A stretch of 64,000 bases of DNA from Sphingomonadaceae bacterium 3R27C6. GTDB taxonomy: Bacteria > Pseudomonadota > Alphaproteobacteria > Sphingomonadales > Sphingomonadaceae. Every line of letters starts with the position of its first letter. Positions within the stretch are counted from its first letter, which is position 1. The stretch lies in contig SCNS01000028.1 of the NCBI GenBank assembly GCA_005503215.1, positions 1-64,000 of the forward strand, given 5' to 3'. Under the pieces are notes generated by a model. The model did no database searches. It was given only the letters and a program-made list of their open reading frames with translations, and was not told where the DNA came from. The translations under genes and the position numbers were made by a program. This document shows, piece after piece, positions 24,754 through 32,314 of the stretch.

Positions 24754-25878
24754 ATGTCGACCCCGGTCAAATATTCACCCGATGCGATCGAGATCGAGCT
24801 GATCCGAAGTCTCTACGATGGCCTGCTGCCCTCGCTCGTGATGTCGCTCGGCTTTCTCATCTGCGGGGCGCTGATCATCGAACAATCGGGCGACATGCTG
24901 ATCGCGGGACCCTATGCGATCGGCGTCCTCGCCTCGATCGCCCGGCTCCTCGTCGCCTCGTGCGACGCAGCTGCCGCGGATAATCCCGCGATCACACTCG
25001 GTGAGGCCCGCCGGCTCGAGCGCCGCTATGCGGCGAGCTATATCGTCTTTGCAGCCATGCTCGGCTTCTTCGCGGCGCGCGCGCTTGCCCTCCCCGATCC
25101 AGCCATCGACAAGCTCGCGATCTGTCTCGTCATCGGCTATGCGGCGGGCGTCGCGGCGGGGACGAGCCTTCGCCCGCGCATCGCCATCGCCGCGCTCCTT
25201 CTCGCCGTCATGCCGCCGGTCGTCACGATGCTCGTTGCCGGAAAGCCACTCCACATCGCGACCGCGCTGATGACCGCCGCTTTCCTAGCGGGCGGTATCT
25301 TCAGCTTGCGCAAACGACACGCCCGCGCCCTCGACGACATTGGCCGGCGGCTCACCTTCGCCTCGCTCGCGCGAAGCGACGGGCTCACGGACTTGCCCAA
25401 CCGGCTGGCGCTGCGCGAATGGTTCGACCGCCATGTACGCGCCGCTAAGCTCCGCCCGATCGCACTACACTGCCTCGACCTCAACGGCTTCAAACCTGTG
25501 AACGACAGCTTCGGCCATCCCGTCGGCGACGCGTTGCTCACCGCGGTCGCGAGAAGAATTTCGGGAACCTTGCGCGAAGGCGACATTGCCGCGCGGCTGG
25601 GAGGCGACGAGTTCGTGATCATCCAGCTTCAGATCGGCAATCCTGACGAGGCCTATATGCTCGCGGAACGCGTCGCAGCCTCGATCGCGCGTCCCTTTGC
25701 CGTCGGAAGCCATGATATCCGCGTCTCGGCGTCGATCGGTTACATCGTCTGCGACGACCTGTCGCGCGACCTTGAACAACTGATCAGCCTCGCCGACGAG
25801 GCGCTCTACACCGCAAAGCGAAGCGGCCGCGGCATATGCCGATATCAGGACGCTGCCGAGGTACAGGCAGCGGCTTAA
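24754..25878 (+). CDS. Diguanylate cyclase with N-terminal membrane region
   Basis: A 374-residue protein that should make cyclic di-GMP. The N-terminal 190 residues hold about six hydrophobic segments. The GGDEF domain (about 205-370) begins SDGLTDLPNRLALREWF and has an intact active-site motif LGGDEF near residue 288. The autoinhibitory I-site RxxD (REGD) lies five residues before it, so product inhibition is likely. There is no EAL domain. An AAGGAG sequence precedes the ATG. A near match to an EcfG promoter (GGAAC-N16-CGGT, 24706-24730) lies upstream. Confidence 0.9.
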   Translation: MSTPVKYSPDAIEIELIRSLYDGLLPSLVMSLGFLICGALIIEQSGDMLIAGPYAIGVLASIARLLVASCDAAAADNPAITLGEARRLERRYAASYIVFAAMLGFFAARALALPDPAIDKLAICLVIGYAAGVAAGTSLRPRIAIAALLLAVMPPVVTMLVAGKPLHIATALMTAAFLAGGIFSLRKRHARALDDIGRRLTFASLARSDGLTDLPNRLALREWFDRHVRAAKLRPIALHCLDLNGFKPVNDSFGHPVGDALLTAVARRISGTLREGDIAARLGGDEFVIIQLQIGNPDEAYMLAERVAASIARPFAVGSHDIRVSASIGYIVCDDLSRDLEQLISLADEALYTAKRSGRGICRYQDAAEVQAAA

Positions 25879-25945
25879 AAACGGCCAGGGAGCAGCAACA
25901 TCCGTTCACGTCGCGCGTTGGTGCTGCGAGGGGGATCGAGGATGA

Positions 25946-26443
25946 ATGATGCCCCGTATTCTATTGCTCATGACGTCCGTCCTCGCAATCGGTGCCGCCA
26001 CCCTTTCGCTCCAGTCCTGCGGCAGCGAACCGGTTGAGGCCGCACCGCCGGAAGCAGCGACGAGCGCGCTCGTCACGCTTCCCGATGGATCGACGATGGC
26101 GGCAGCATCCGGATCGCTCACGCGCGAGATGGCCGATTGGCTTGCATCGCGCGATGGCCAAAGCGAGACATTCACTTTTCATGGCTTCGACGAAGACAGG
26201 CCCAAATTGACGAGCATCGGTCTCGGCCGAGCCGCGGACCTCGCCACCGTCCTTCGCGCGGCTCCGGCCGCGACGATCGAAATCGCCGGCGACGAAGCCC
26301 AGATCAGCCTCCTCGCCCATTTGCTCGAGGATCGCGGCATCGCATCCGAACGGATGAAGATCGTCCCGGCGGCCGGGATCGGAACGGCGATGCTGACGCT
26401 CCATCGCGGCTCCATGTCTCCGCTGATGACGGCAAAGTCCTGA
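25946..26443 (+). CDS. Hypothetical exported protein
   Basis: A 165-residue protein with an N-terminal signal sequence (MPRILLLMTSVLAIGAATLS) ending near LQSCGSE, which may be an imperfect lipobox. The remaining part has a possible OmpA-like or lipoprotein-like fold (FTFHGFDEDRPKLTSIGLGR, ATIEIAGDEAQISLLA) with an invariant-looking block of repeated AVLRAAP residues, but I cannot assign it to a family. A GAGGATGA ribosome binding site precedes the ATG. It faces the convergent gene at 26472. Confidence 0.55.
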   Translation: MMPRILLLMTSVLAIGAATLSLQSCGSEPVEAAPPEAATSALVTLPDGSTMAAASGSLTREMADWLASRDGQSETFTFHGFDEDRPKLTSIGLGRAADLATVLRAAPAATIEIAGDEAQISLLAHLLEDRGIASERMKIVPAAGIGTAMLTLHRGSMSPLMTAKS

Positions 26444-26471
26444 ACCTCTATGAGGTGAATGAAGGCCAGCT

Positions 26472-26807
26472 TTAGCCTGCCAAGTCCTCGAACCACCGCG
26501 CGTAGGGCGTGTTGACTGCCATATGCCGGTTATAGTCCGGGGCTCCATCGTCCCACCACACCGGTCCGCGCTCGCCAAGCGCGCGTTTCGACCGATCGAT
26601 CGCCGAGCGGGCCCGCCGAAGCGCGACGCCATCCCTTGCTGCGAGCGCCGTTCGCACGTTCCGCCGGGCAGTCATTAGTTCGGAAACAAGTCGCTCGCGC
26701 TGGCCAGGCTCAAGCGCCGGGTTCGACATACGCCAAAGGCGGCCGCGAATGACGAAATAGCGGCCGTCGGGGGTGACTTGGATTGTGTCGGGCCGCTGCT
26801 CAGACAC
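26472..26807 (-). CDS. Conserved hypothetical protein (GRGPVWWDDGAPDYNRH type)
   Basis: A 111-residue cytoplasmic protein whose C-terminus carries the recognisable block LGERGPVWWDDGAPDYNRHM. The N-terminal half reads PDGRYFVIRGRLWRMSNPAL. Proteins with this block occur in many bacteria and have no known function. I chose the GTG at 26807 (VSEQRPDTIQ) on recalled similarity; an ATG at 26885 in the same frame is an alternative. It lies downstream of the DUF1328 gene on the same strand and could share its stress promoter. Confidence 0.65.
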   Translation of the reverse strand: MSEQRPDTIQVTPDGRYFVIRGRLWRMSNPALEPGQRERLVSELMTARRNVRTALAARDGVALRRARSAIDRSKRALGERGPVWWDDGAPDYNRHMAVNTPYARWFEDLAG

Positions 26808-26913
26808 GGCCGAAAAAGGAAGGCGATATAGTCGTGTGCCGGCGACCGAGGGGTTTGTGATCGCCGGCACCCGTGAGGATGGCAAAGTCGGAAACTTCGG
26901 CCATCCCGGAAAC

Positions 26914-27084
26914 TCAGGGCAATGTGCGGCGTCCGCGCCCGAATACGAAGGCGACGATGAAGAGGACGACGCCGATCACGAGCAAGATCTTGGCGAAGTC
27001 GGCCGAAAGGCCGGCGATGCCGCCGAAGCCGAGAAGCGCCGCGACGAGCGCGACGACGGCAAAGATGATAGCCCATCTGAACAT
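26914..27084 (-). CDS. DUF1328 small membrane protein (YtjA-like)
   Basis: A 56-residue protein with two hydrophobic helices: MFRWAIIFAVVALVAALLGF, a GGIAGLSADFAKI turn and a second helix, ending FGRGRRTLP. This is the whole DUF1328 pattern. The ATG at 27084 follows GGGAGATTTATC, a good ribosome binding site. A perfect EcfG-type promoter lies about 100 bp upstream. The function is unknown; family members are stress- or envelope-associated. Confidence 0.85.
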   Translation of the reverse strand: MFRWAIIFAVVALVAALLGFGGIAGLSADFAKILLVIGVVLFIVAFVFGRGRRTLP

Positions 27085-27182
27085 GATAAATCTCCCGTCT
27101 GGACGCAGTCCGCCAGTCGCCCGACCGCGTGAGCGGGGGACGGTGAAAGCTGCGCCGATTCATCCGTGGTGGATGTCCGGGT

Positions 27183-27207
27183 AACGCTGGCTCGTTTAGA
27201 AAGTTCC
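27183..27207 (-). promoter_or_regulatory. EcfG-type general stress promoter (DUF1328 gene)
   Basis: On the minus strand: GGAAC (27207-27203), a 16-base spacer, then CGTT (27186-27183). This is the exact alphaproteobacterial EcfG consensus (GGAAC-N16/17-CGTT). It reads toward the DUF1328 start at 27084. Confidence 0.7.
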
Positions 27208-27232
27208 GCGCCGAGCGCGCCTCCGCATCCCC

Positions 27233-27252
27233 GGAATAACCTGTGTTAATCC
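27233..27252. promoter_or_regulatory. Recurring dyad motif GGAATAAC-CTGT-GTTAATCC
   Basis: An imperfect inverted repeat (GGAATAAC against GTTAATCC) in the middle of the divergent region between DUF1328 and DUF3606. Almost the same sequence is at 59621-59640, again in a divergent region, and a half-match at 46639-46658. The binding factor is unknown. Confidence 0.5.
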
Positions 27253-27452
27253 GAAAAATTTTCTCGGGAACGCTTGCCGTCGTCGGCGCGTCATTCGGGG
27301 TTGAGAGCGCCACTCCGCTCAACCGGCGAAAGAGGTATCGAAGGCAAGGTGCCGACAGAATCGCGGCACAGACAGGCGCAGATTGCTGCGCCTTCTGGGC
27401 CGGGCCGCAGCTCCCGCGCGGCCCGGCTTCGCGAGCGCAGACACAGGAGACC

Positions 27453-27638
27453 ATGATGGCGGATGACAAGAGACTGACGGGCGCCTCCGATCGCGATCGG
27501 ATCAGCCTTTCCGAAGATTATGAGATCCGCGATTGGACCGAGAGCCTCGGCGTGGGCGAAGAAGAACTTCGCGAGGCTGTCGATGCTGTCGGAAACAGCG
27601 CGGACGCGGTCCGCGCCTATCTGAACCACGGCCGATGA
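27453..27638 (+). CDS. DUF3606 family stress-type protein
   Basis: A 61-residue protein matching the DUF3606 pattern: RDRISLSEDYEIRDWTESLG, then EEELREAVDAVGNSADAVRAYL. An AGGAGA ribosome binding site precedes a double ATG (27453 and 27456); the second has better spacing. Its stop overlaps the next gene as ATGA. Upstream is GGAAC-N17-CGTC (27267-27292), one base off the EcfG consensus. The function is unknown. Confidence 0.82.
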   Translation: MMADDKRLTGASDRDRISLSEDYEIRDWTESLGVGEEELREAVDAVGNSADAVRAYLNHGR

Positions 27639-27901
27639 CTCGGGACACTGCAGCAACGGCTCCGGTCGAGCGGATAGCCAGGGTCCTTGCCGGACATGAG
27701 CTCAGCCGGAACGGCGAAGGCGAACTGCGGTCGGCGGCCGATGCCGTCGACATGCTCTGGCCGGAGTATACCGCCGCGGCGCTCGCTATCCTCAAGACGA
27801 TGCGGGAGCCGAGCGGGCGCATGCTGGCAGTCGGGGATGCCGGGGTGTGGGAAAGAATGATCACCGCGGCGATCGAGGACGAGACGATCTCCGAGAGCTG
27901 A
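27635..27901 (+). CDS. Hypothetical protein
   Basis: An 88-residue protein that overlaps the DUF3606 stop by four bases (ATGA), indicating a two-gene operon. It is soluble and mostly helical (VERIARVLAGHELSRNGEGE, VDMLWPEYTAAALAILKTM). No family recognised. The frame is open upstream, but the overlap start is the most natural one. Confidence 0.6.
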   Translation: MTRDTAATAPVERIARVLAGHELSRNGEGELRSAADAVDMLWPEYTAAALAILKTMREPSGRMLAVGDAGVWERMITAAIEDETISES

Positions 27902-27944
27902 TCGTTCAGCCACGCGACACGAGGCCGGTGGTAAAGCCGCCGAT

Positions 27945-28565
27945 ATGCCTCTCACCACCGATCTCCCTTGGGAGCAACTCGCGATCTATGCGGCTGGCGC
28001 CGCGCTCGTCTTGATCCTGCTGTTCAAGATCCCCTATGTCGGCCGCGTGCTGCGCGGCCCCTTCTCCTTCGCGCTTCTCGCCTTCGCGATCTTCCTCATT
28101 CTTCAGCACGCCCCCTTCGATCCGAACCTCGGCCGCCTCACCGCGGCGATTGGTCTCGATCGACAGCAGGTCGTCGGCAGCGAGGTGCGCATTCCCATGG
28201 CGCGCGACGGACATTTCTGGGTCGATGCCGAAATCAATGGCGTTAAGCGAAGGATGCTCGTCGACAGCGGCGCCACCGTGACCGCGCTATCGCAGGAGAC
28301 CGCCCGCGCAGCCGGGGTCGAGGCCGATGCAACGCTGCTGCCGCTCCTGATGCAGACCGCGAACGGGACGGTGCGGGCCGAGGCCGGAACGGTCGATGCG
28401 CTCGCGGTCGGCGCCATCGAGGTACAGCGGCTGAAGGTCGTGATCTCACCCGCGCTCGGCAATACGGATGTGCTCGGCATGAATTTCCTGTCGCAGCTCG
28501 CCGCCTGGCGCGTCGAGGGCCGCACGCTCTTCCTTGTTCCTCAACCCGCCGACGTCGACCCCTGA
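27945..28565 (+). CDS. Retropepsin-like aspartic protease (TIGR02281 type)
   Basis: A 206-residue membrane-anchored protein. Residues 10-60 contain two hydrophobic segments. The periplasmic C-terminal part is a single retropepsin-like domain with the catalytic motif LVDSGATVTAL near residue 105 and the flap and end segments typical of clan AA proteins (DVLGMNFLSQLAAWRVEG). Proteins of this type are conserved in alphaproteobacteria; their substrates are unknown. A LexA box for the following operon lies 25 bp after the stop. Confidence 0.85.
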   Translation: MPLTTDLPWEQLAIYAAGAALVLILLFKIPYVGRVLRGPFSFALLAFAIFLILQHAPFDPNLGRLTAAIGLDRQQVVGSEVRIPMARDGHFWVDAEINGVKRRMLVDSGATVTALSQETARAAGVEADATLLPLLMQTANGTVRAEAGTVDALAVGAIEVQRLKVVISPALGNTDVLGMNFLSQLAAWRVEGRTLFLVPQPADVDP

Positions 28566-28589
28566 TAGACACGGCACGGATTCGCCTTT

Positions 28590-28604
28590 GTTCCATTTTT
28601 GTTC
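28590..28604. promoter_or_regulatory. LexA (SOS) box upstream of the SRAP-AlkB operon
   Basis: GTTC-CATTTTT-GTTC is an exact alphaproteobacterial LexA operator (direct repeat GTTC-N7-GTTC), 37 bp before the ATG at 28641. A third GTTC follows at 28608. The site predicts damage induction of the genes 28641-31255. Confidence 0.8.
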
Positions 28605-28640
28605 TATGTTCCGTGACCGACTCGCAACGAAAGACCGGCC

Positions 28641-29084
28641 ATGGGTGACGTAATCCCGTTCGACAGATCCGAAGGTGACGACCGCATCGGCGGCCATGCT
28701 GCCGCCAATGATTTTTTCGCACCCGGCGGTTTTCTCGCCGCGATCAATGCGGTCCATATCACCGGCGCGCATCTCGCGCGCGCGATCGAGACGATCCGGC
28801 ATCTTGTGGTGAAGAGCCCGAGCGACATTGCGGAGCATGGCCGTCTGCTTGAGCGCTTCGCGCGCGAGCAGGGACTCGGTGATCACGGCGGCGCCGCGCT
28901 CCACGCGCGCGCAATCGCCCTCGATCGCTGGGCGCAGGAATTCGACCCGTTCGGCGAGAGCGACATCAGCGGCTTCTACGCCGCCGGCGGCAGCGCCCCG
29001 CTCGTCGAAACCGAGATCGGTCTCGGATTCGAGCCGGCGAGCTTTGCGGAACAAGTCCAAAAATGGACGAAGATTTTCGCCTGA
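28641..29084 (+). CDS. Unknown protein, first gene of a LexA-controlled operon
   Basis: A 147-residue soluble protein, start MGDVIPFDRSEGDDRIGGHA, that I cannot assign. The central part is helical (FLAAINAVHITGAHLARAIE, SPSDIAEHGRLLERFAREQG). No cysteine or obvious catalytic motif. It follows the LexA box closely and precedes the two SRAP genes by 10 bp, so it is predicted to be induced by DNA damage and to work with them. The function is unknown. Confidence 0.7.
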   Translation: MGDVIPFDRSEGDDRIGGHAAANDFFAPGGFLAAINAVHITGAHLARAIETIRHLVVKSPSDIAEHGRLLERFAREQGLGDHGGAALHARAIALDRWAQEFDPFGESDISGFYAAGGSAPLVETEIGLGFEPASFAEQVQKWTKIFA

Positions 29085-29094
29085 AGCCCGAGAG

Positions 29095-29754
29095 ATGAGC
29101 CGCCTCTACACCCTTGCCGCCACGGCTTCGGACGTCGCCGATCATTTCGGCGCCGGCGGCTTTACCGATATCGCCGTTCCCTCGGAGACGATCGAGGCCC
29201 TCCCCGGCCTCGTCGTCCACGAAACGAACGGCCGGCGGCACCTTCGCCAGATGCTCTGGGGCTTCCCGCGCCTCACCCGCGAGATGCGGCTGCGCGGCGA
29301 TCCGCCGGGCCGCATCGGCCTCGTCGCCGATCTCACCAACCCGATGTGGGAAGGTCTCGTCGTCGAGCCCCGCTATCGCTGCCTCATTCCGCTGACGCAC
29401 TTCGCGAACCCCAACGGCTCGCCGGGCGAGAAGACACGCAGTTGGTTCTCTGCCGAAGGCCAGCCGATCATGGCCTGGGCGGGCTTCGCCAAGAACACCC
29501 CCGAATTGGGTCCCGTTTACGCCGGCATGACGATGGACGCGAACGAGCTCGTGCATCCCACCAACGATCGCATGCCCGTCCTCCTCATGCCCCATGAATA
29601 TGAACGCTGGCTCCACGGCTCGATCAAGGATGTCATCGGCTTCCAGTTTCGTCCGCCACCGCCCGCAGAAAATTTTGTCGCCGAGCATACCGACGATCTT
29701 TGGCGCAGCGGCAAATTGCCGCCGAGCGCGCGGCCCCAGCAAGCGCTGCTCTAG
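29095..29754 (+). CDS. SRAP-fold protein lacking all catalytic residues (pseudoenzyme)
   Basis: A 219-residue SRAP (YedK/HMCES) homologue. Active SRAP proteins crosslink to abasic sites through Cys2 and need an Asn, a Glu and a His. Aligned with the neighbour at 29815, this protein has MSRLYT for MCNLYT (Cys2 to Ser), LTNPMW for TNNAR (Asn to Pro), FANPNG for FAEAVG (Glu to Asn) and TNDRMPV for IHDRMPV (His to Asn). The fold segments WGFPR, YRCLIPLTHF and AWAGF are kept. It is therefore predicted to be catalytically inactive but DNA-binding. I chose the ATG at 29095; the frame continues upstream inside the previous gene. Confidence 0.82.
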   Translation: MSRLYTLAATASDVADHFGAGGFTDIAVPSETIEALPGLVVHETNGRRHLRQMLWGFPRLTREMRLRGDPPGRIGLVADLTNPMWEGLVVEPRYRCLIPLTHFANPNGSPGEKTRSWFSAEGQPIMAWAGFAKNTPELGPVYAGMTMDANELVHPTNDRMPVLLMPHEYERWLHGSIKDVIGFQFRPPPPAENFVAEHTDDLWRSGKLPPSARPQQALL

Positions 29755-29814
29755 CAGAGCGCCGTTTCCCCCCATGCCCTTCCTTCCCGGCTCGATGCTG
29801 ATAGACTGACGTCC

Positions 29815-30489
29815 ATGTGCAATCTCTACACCGAGCGCAAAAGCGCGGCCGAGGTTGCGGCGCATTTCGGCGTCGACCTCCCCGTACCGGCGTTCAACAG
29901 CGCCGAGGATGTGTATCCCGGCTATTCGGGCATGGTCGTCCGCGAAGAGCAGGGAAAGCGCGTCCTGCGCTCGATGACCTGGGGTTTTCCGCGCCACTCC
30001 AAAAGCAAGAAGACGGGCCTGCCTAACAAGCCGAGCCCGACGAACAACGCACGCGACGATCAGCTCTTCAATCCTTATGGTATGTGGAGCCAATGGTTTG
30101 CCCAGCCGGCGCATCGCTGCCTGATCCCGTTCACCGCCTTTGCCGAAGCCGTCGGCGAAAAAGGCGCAATGACGAAGACCTGGGTCAGCGTCACCGATCA
30201 GCCGCTTGCGGCCTGGGCGGGACTATGGCGCCCCACCGACGAATGGGGCGACGCCTATACCGGCGTGATGGTGGACGCGACCGAGGAACTGCTCGATATC
30301 CACGACCGCATGCCGGTGATCCTCCGTCCCGAAGATCATGAGACTTGGCTGCACGCGCCCGCCGACGAAGCATTCGGGCTCGTGCGCAAATATCCGGGCG
30401 ACCGCCTCGTTGCCGAGCATAGCAACGACCCCTGGAGCAACCGCGGCAGGACGTCGCCCCCGCTCCCCGATATGCCGACCCTGCTCTGA
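29815..30489 (+). CDS. SRAP domain protein (SOS response-associated, YedK/HMCES-like)
   Basis: A 224-residue SRAP protein expected to form covalent crosslinks with abasic sites in single-stranded DNA. Cys2 (MCNLYT), the Asn in TNNAR, the Glu in FTAFAEAVG and the His in IHDRMPVIL are all present. The ATG must directly precede Cys2, which fixes the start. It is in an operon with a degenerate paralogue upstream and overlaps the DUF6961 gene by TGATG. LexA control is predicted from the box at 28590. Confidence 0.92.
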   Translation: MCNLYTERKSAAEVAAHFGVDLPVPAFNSAEDVYPGYSGMVVREEQGKRVLRSMTWGFPRHSKSKKTGLPNKPSPTNNARDDQLFNPYGMWSQWFAQPAHRCLIPFTAFAEAVGEKGAMTKTWVSVTDQPLAAWAGLWRPTDEWGDAYTGVMVDATEELLDIHDRMPVILRPEDHETWLHAPADEAFGLVRKYPGDRLVAEHSNDPWSNRGRTSPPLPDMPTLL

Positions 30490-30668
30490 TGCTCACCGAA
30501 GACCGCCATCTCTGGGCCTGCGCCCTCGCCGTCGAAAAGCAGCATGGAGCGGGCGCACCGCGCTTCGTCGCAGCGCGCATCGGTGCGCTCGCGCTCGCGG
30601 GGGATAATGCGGGCGTCGAGCGCTGGAAAGCGATCGCGGCGAAGCTGAACGCACTCGCAAGGACATGA
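30489..30668 (+). CDS. DUF6961 family small protein
   Basis: A 59-residue protein starting MLTEDRHLWACALAVEKQHG and continuing APRFVAARIGALALAG, the pattern I associate with the DUF6961 family of sphingomonads. It overlaps the SRAP stop (TGATG) and the AlkB start (ATGA), so it is embedded in the operon. A small helical protein with no catalytic residues visible; the function is unknown. Confidence 0.72.
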   Translation: MLTEDRHLWACALAVEKQHGAGAPRFVAARIGALALAGDNAGVERWKAIAAKLNALART

Positions 30669-31255
30669 AACACAACCCTGTCAGCAAAAGTGCCGCGGCG
30701 CAGGCCGATCTGTTTGGCCGTGCACTGCTTCCCGGTCTCGAAGCGGCCGAAGCCTTCGTCACGGAAGCCGAGGAAGCGGCGCTCATAGCCCATATCGAAC
30801 ATGCTGGGCTCGAGGCCTTCAAATTCCAGCAATGGGAGGGCAAACGCCTCACCCGCTCATTCGGATGGAGCTATGATTTCCAGACGGGGGTTTTCGCACG
30901 CGCCGCGCCGATCCCCGACTGGCTCGCGCCGATCGCCGCTCGCGCCGAGCGTTTTTCAGAACTTCCGCCGGGCGCCCTCGCGCAGGCGCTGCTGATTTCA
31001 TACGGCCCCGGGGCCGGCATCGGCTGGCATAAAGACCGGCCCGTCTTCGAGCATGTCGTCGGCATTTCGCTGGGAGCAGAGGCGGCGATGCGCTTCCGGC
31101 GCCGCCGAGGAGACAAGTTCGACCGCTTTGCACTGCCGCTCGCGCCCCGCTCGATCTATCGTTTCACCGGCGAAGCGCGGCACGCGTGGGAACATAGCAT
31201 CGCGCCGATCGAGACGGCGCGCTGGTCGATCACCTTCCGCAGCCTCGCGAGTTGA
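30665..31255 (+). CDS. AlkB-type 2-oxoglutarate/Fe(II) dioxygenase
   Basis: A 196-residue AlkB homologue, expected to remove alkyl lesions from DNA bases by oxidative demethylation. The iron ligands are in GIGWHKDRP (H-x-D, about residues 119-121) and in HAWEHSI; the 2-oxoglutarate-binding arginines are in RWSITFR at the C-terminus. Residues 30-75 form the nucleotide-recognition region. Overlap with the DUF6961 gene and the LexA box upstream place it in the SOS operon. Confidence 0.92.
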   Translation: MKHNPVSKSAAAQADLFGRALLPGLEAAEAFVTEAEEAALIAHIEHAGLEAFKFQQWEGKRLTRSFGWSYDFQTGVFARAAPIPDWLAPIAARAERFSELPPGALAQALLISYGPGAGIGWHKDRPVFEHVVGISLGAEAAMRFRRRRGDKFDRFALPLAPRSIYRFTGEARHAWEHSIAPIETARWSITFRSLAS

Positions 31256-31335
31256 TCGCGATAGCGAAGGCAAATATTCGCTCCTATAGAGACCGCCCGG
31301 TCGGCGAGGGGCCGACCGCATAAGGGAGATATTGA

Positions 31336-31611
31336 ATGAACCATGCCGACCTTTCGGACGCAGTTGCTAGCGCGCTCGGAACCAGCAAGGCCGACGGCAA
31401 GAAGGCTGTCGACGCCGTGTTCGCCGCGATCGCCGACGCCGCCGCCAAGGGCGAGGAAGTATCGGTAAACGGCTTCGGCAAGTTCAAGGTCAAGGAAAGC
31501 GCAGCCCGCGAGGGCCGCAACCCTTCGACCGGTGAGACCATCCAGATCGCGGCCTCGAAAAAGCTCGGCTTCGGCGCGGCGAAGGCGGTCAAGGATCGCC
31601 TCAACGGCTAA
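31336..31611 (+). CDS. DNA-binding protein HU
   Basis: A 91-residue HU-family nucleoid protein. It shows ALGTSKADGKKAVDAVFAAI at the start, GFGKFKVKESAAREGRNPST (the DNA-intercalating arm with the RNP motif) in the middle and KKLGFGAAKAVKDRLNG at the end. The length is normal. AGGGAGATATTGA precedes the ATG. It is not obviously in an operon with alkB. Confidence 0.95.
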   Translation: MNHADLSDAVASALGTSKADGKKAVDAVFAAIADAAAKGEEVSVNGFGKFKVKESAAREGRNPSTGETIQIAASKKLGFGAAKAVKDRLNG

Positions 31612-31620
31612 GACCCGACG

Positions 31621-32043
31621 TCAGGCGCCGAAGGTCACATGGCCTTCGGCGTCGATCGGCCAAGCCGGATTCCAAGCGATTTCCCAGGCGTGATCGTCGG
31701 GATCGGCGACATAGCCCCGATAGCCGCCATGCGGCGGTGCATCGCCTGGCCGGAGCACCCGCCCGCCTGCAGCCTCCAGTGCCGCGATCACTGCATCGAC
31801 CTCTTCCGCCGACCCGACATTATGGGCGAGCGCGAAGGCCCCCGGGCCTCCGAACGAGGTCCGCGTCATGTCCTCGGCGAGCTTTGCCTCAAGCCATGTG
31901 CCGAGGATCAGACCGTTCATCTGATAGAAGGCGATTTCCTCGTTCGCGAACACCGGCGTCCAGCCGAAGCCTTCGCTATAGAAGCGGCGGGACCGGACGA
32001 GATCCGCGATCCCGAGCGTCACGACTGCAATCTGCTGCTGCAT
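31621..32043 (-). CDS. VOC (glyoxalase/bleomycin-resistance) family protein
   Basis: A 140-residue single vicinal-oxygen-chelate domain protein: VVTLGIADLVRSRRFYSEGF at the start, FYQMNGLILGTW in the middle and GYVADPDDHAWEIAWNP at the end, with the expected metal-ligand glutamate there. The substrate cannot be told. It converges with hup. A perfect EcfG promoter lies 30 bp upstream, so it may be a general-stress gene. Confidence 0.85.
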   Translation of the reverse strand: MQQQIAVVTLGIADLVRSRRFYSEGFGWTPVFANEEIAFYQMNGLILGTWLEAKLAEDMTRTSFGGPGAFALAHNVGSAEEVDAVIAALEAAGGRVLRPGDAPPHGGYRGYVADPDDHAWEIAWNPAWPIDAEGHVTFGA

Positions 32044-32072
32044 GCATCGGTCTCCGATAAAGGCTCTTTAAC

Positions 32073-32098
32073 AACGGCAAGGGAGCCAGCCTTGTTCC
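32073..32098 (-). promoter_or_regulatory. EcfG-type promoter of the VOC gene
   Basis: On the minus strand: GGAAC (32098-32094), a 17-base spacer, CGTT (32076-32073), 30 bp before the VOC start codon at 32043. Both elements match the EcfG consensus exactly and the spacing to the gene is ideal. Confidence 0.72.
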
Positions 32099-32211
32099 CG
32101 CGATCACGAAGTCCCTATGAATCGCCGAAGCCAGACATCAGCTCGCGCCGAACAATGGATCACGAACCTCCTTGTTGGAAAGTCGAGTACCGCACGGAAA
32201 TTCGGGTAAAC

Positions 32212-32225
32212 TTGATCGAAATCAA
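32212..32225. promoter_or_regulatory. FNR/Anr-type dyad
   Basis: TTGAT-CGAA-ATCAA is a perfect match to the FNR/FixK consensus TTGAT-N4-ATCAA. It lies between the divergent VOC gene and the EEP lipoprotein gene, about 160 bp from each start. Neither gene is an obvious oxygen-control target. Confidence 0.45.
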
Positions 32226-32280
32226 TATCATATTACACGTCATTCGGAACAGTTCCTCGTAGGTGCGCATTCTTGTAGTG

Positions 32281-32314
32281 CCTCGTCTCTCCCCCTGGTT
32301 CCCGGGAGACGAGG
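32281..32314. repeat. 9-bp inverted repeat (possible hairpin)
   Basis: CCTCGTCTC (32281-32289) pairs with GAGACGAGG (32306-32314) with a 16-base spacer, in the leader of the EEP lipoprotein gene. It has no U-tract, so a leader structure or protein-binding site is as likely as a terminator. Confidence 0.45.

Noticed and set aside
27267..27292. GGAAC-N17-CGTC as an EcfG promoter for DUF3606
   Set aside because: The -10 element misses one base and the start codon is about 160 bp away; kept only as a remark in the gene entry.
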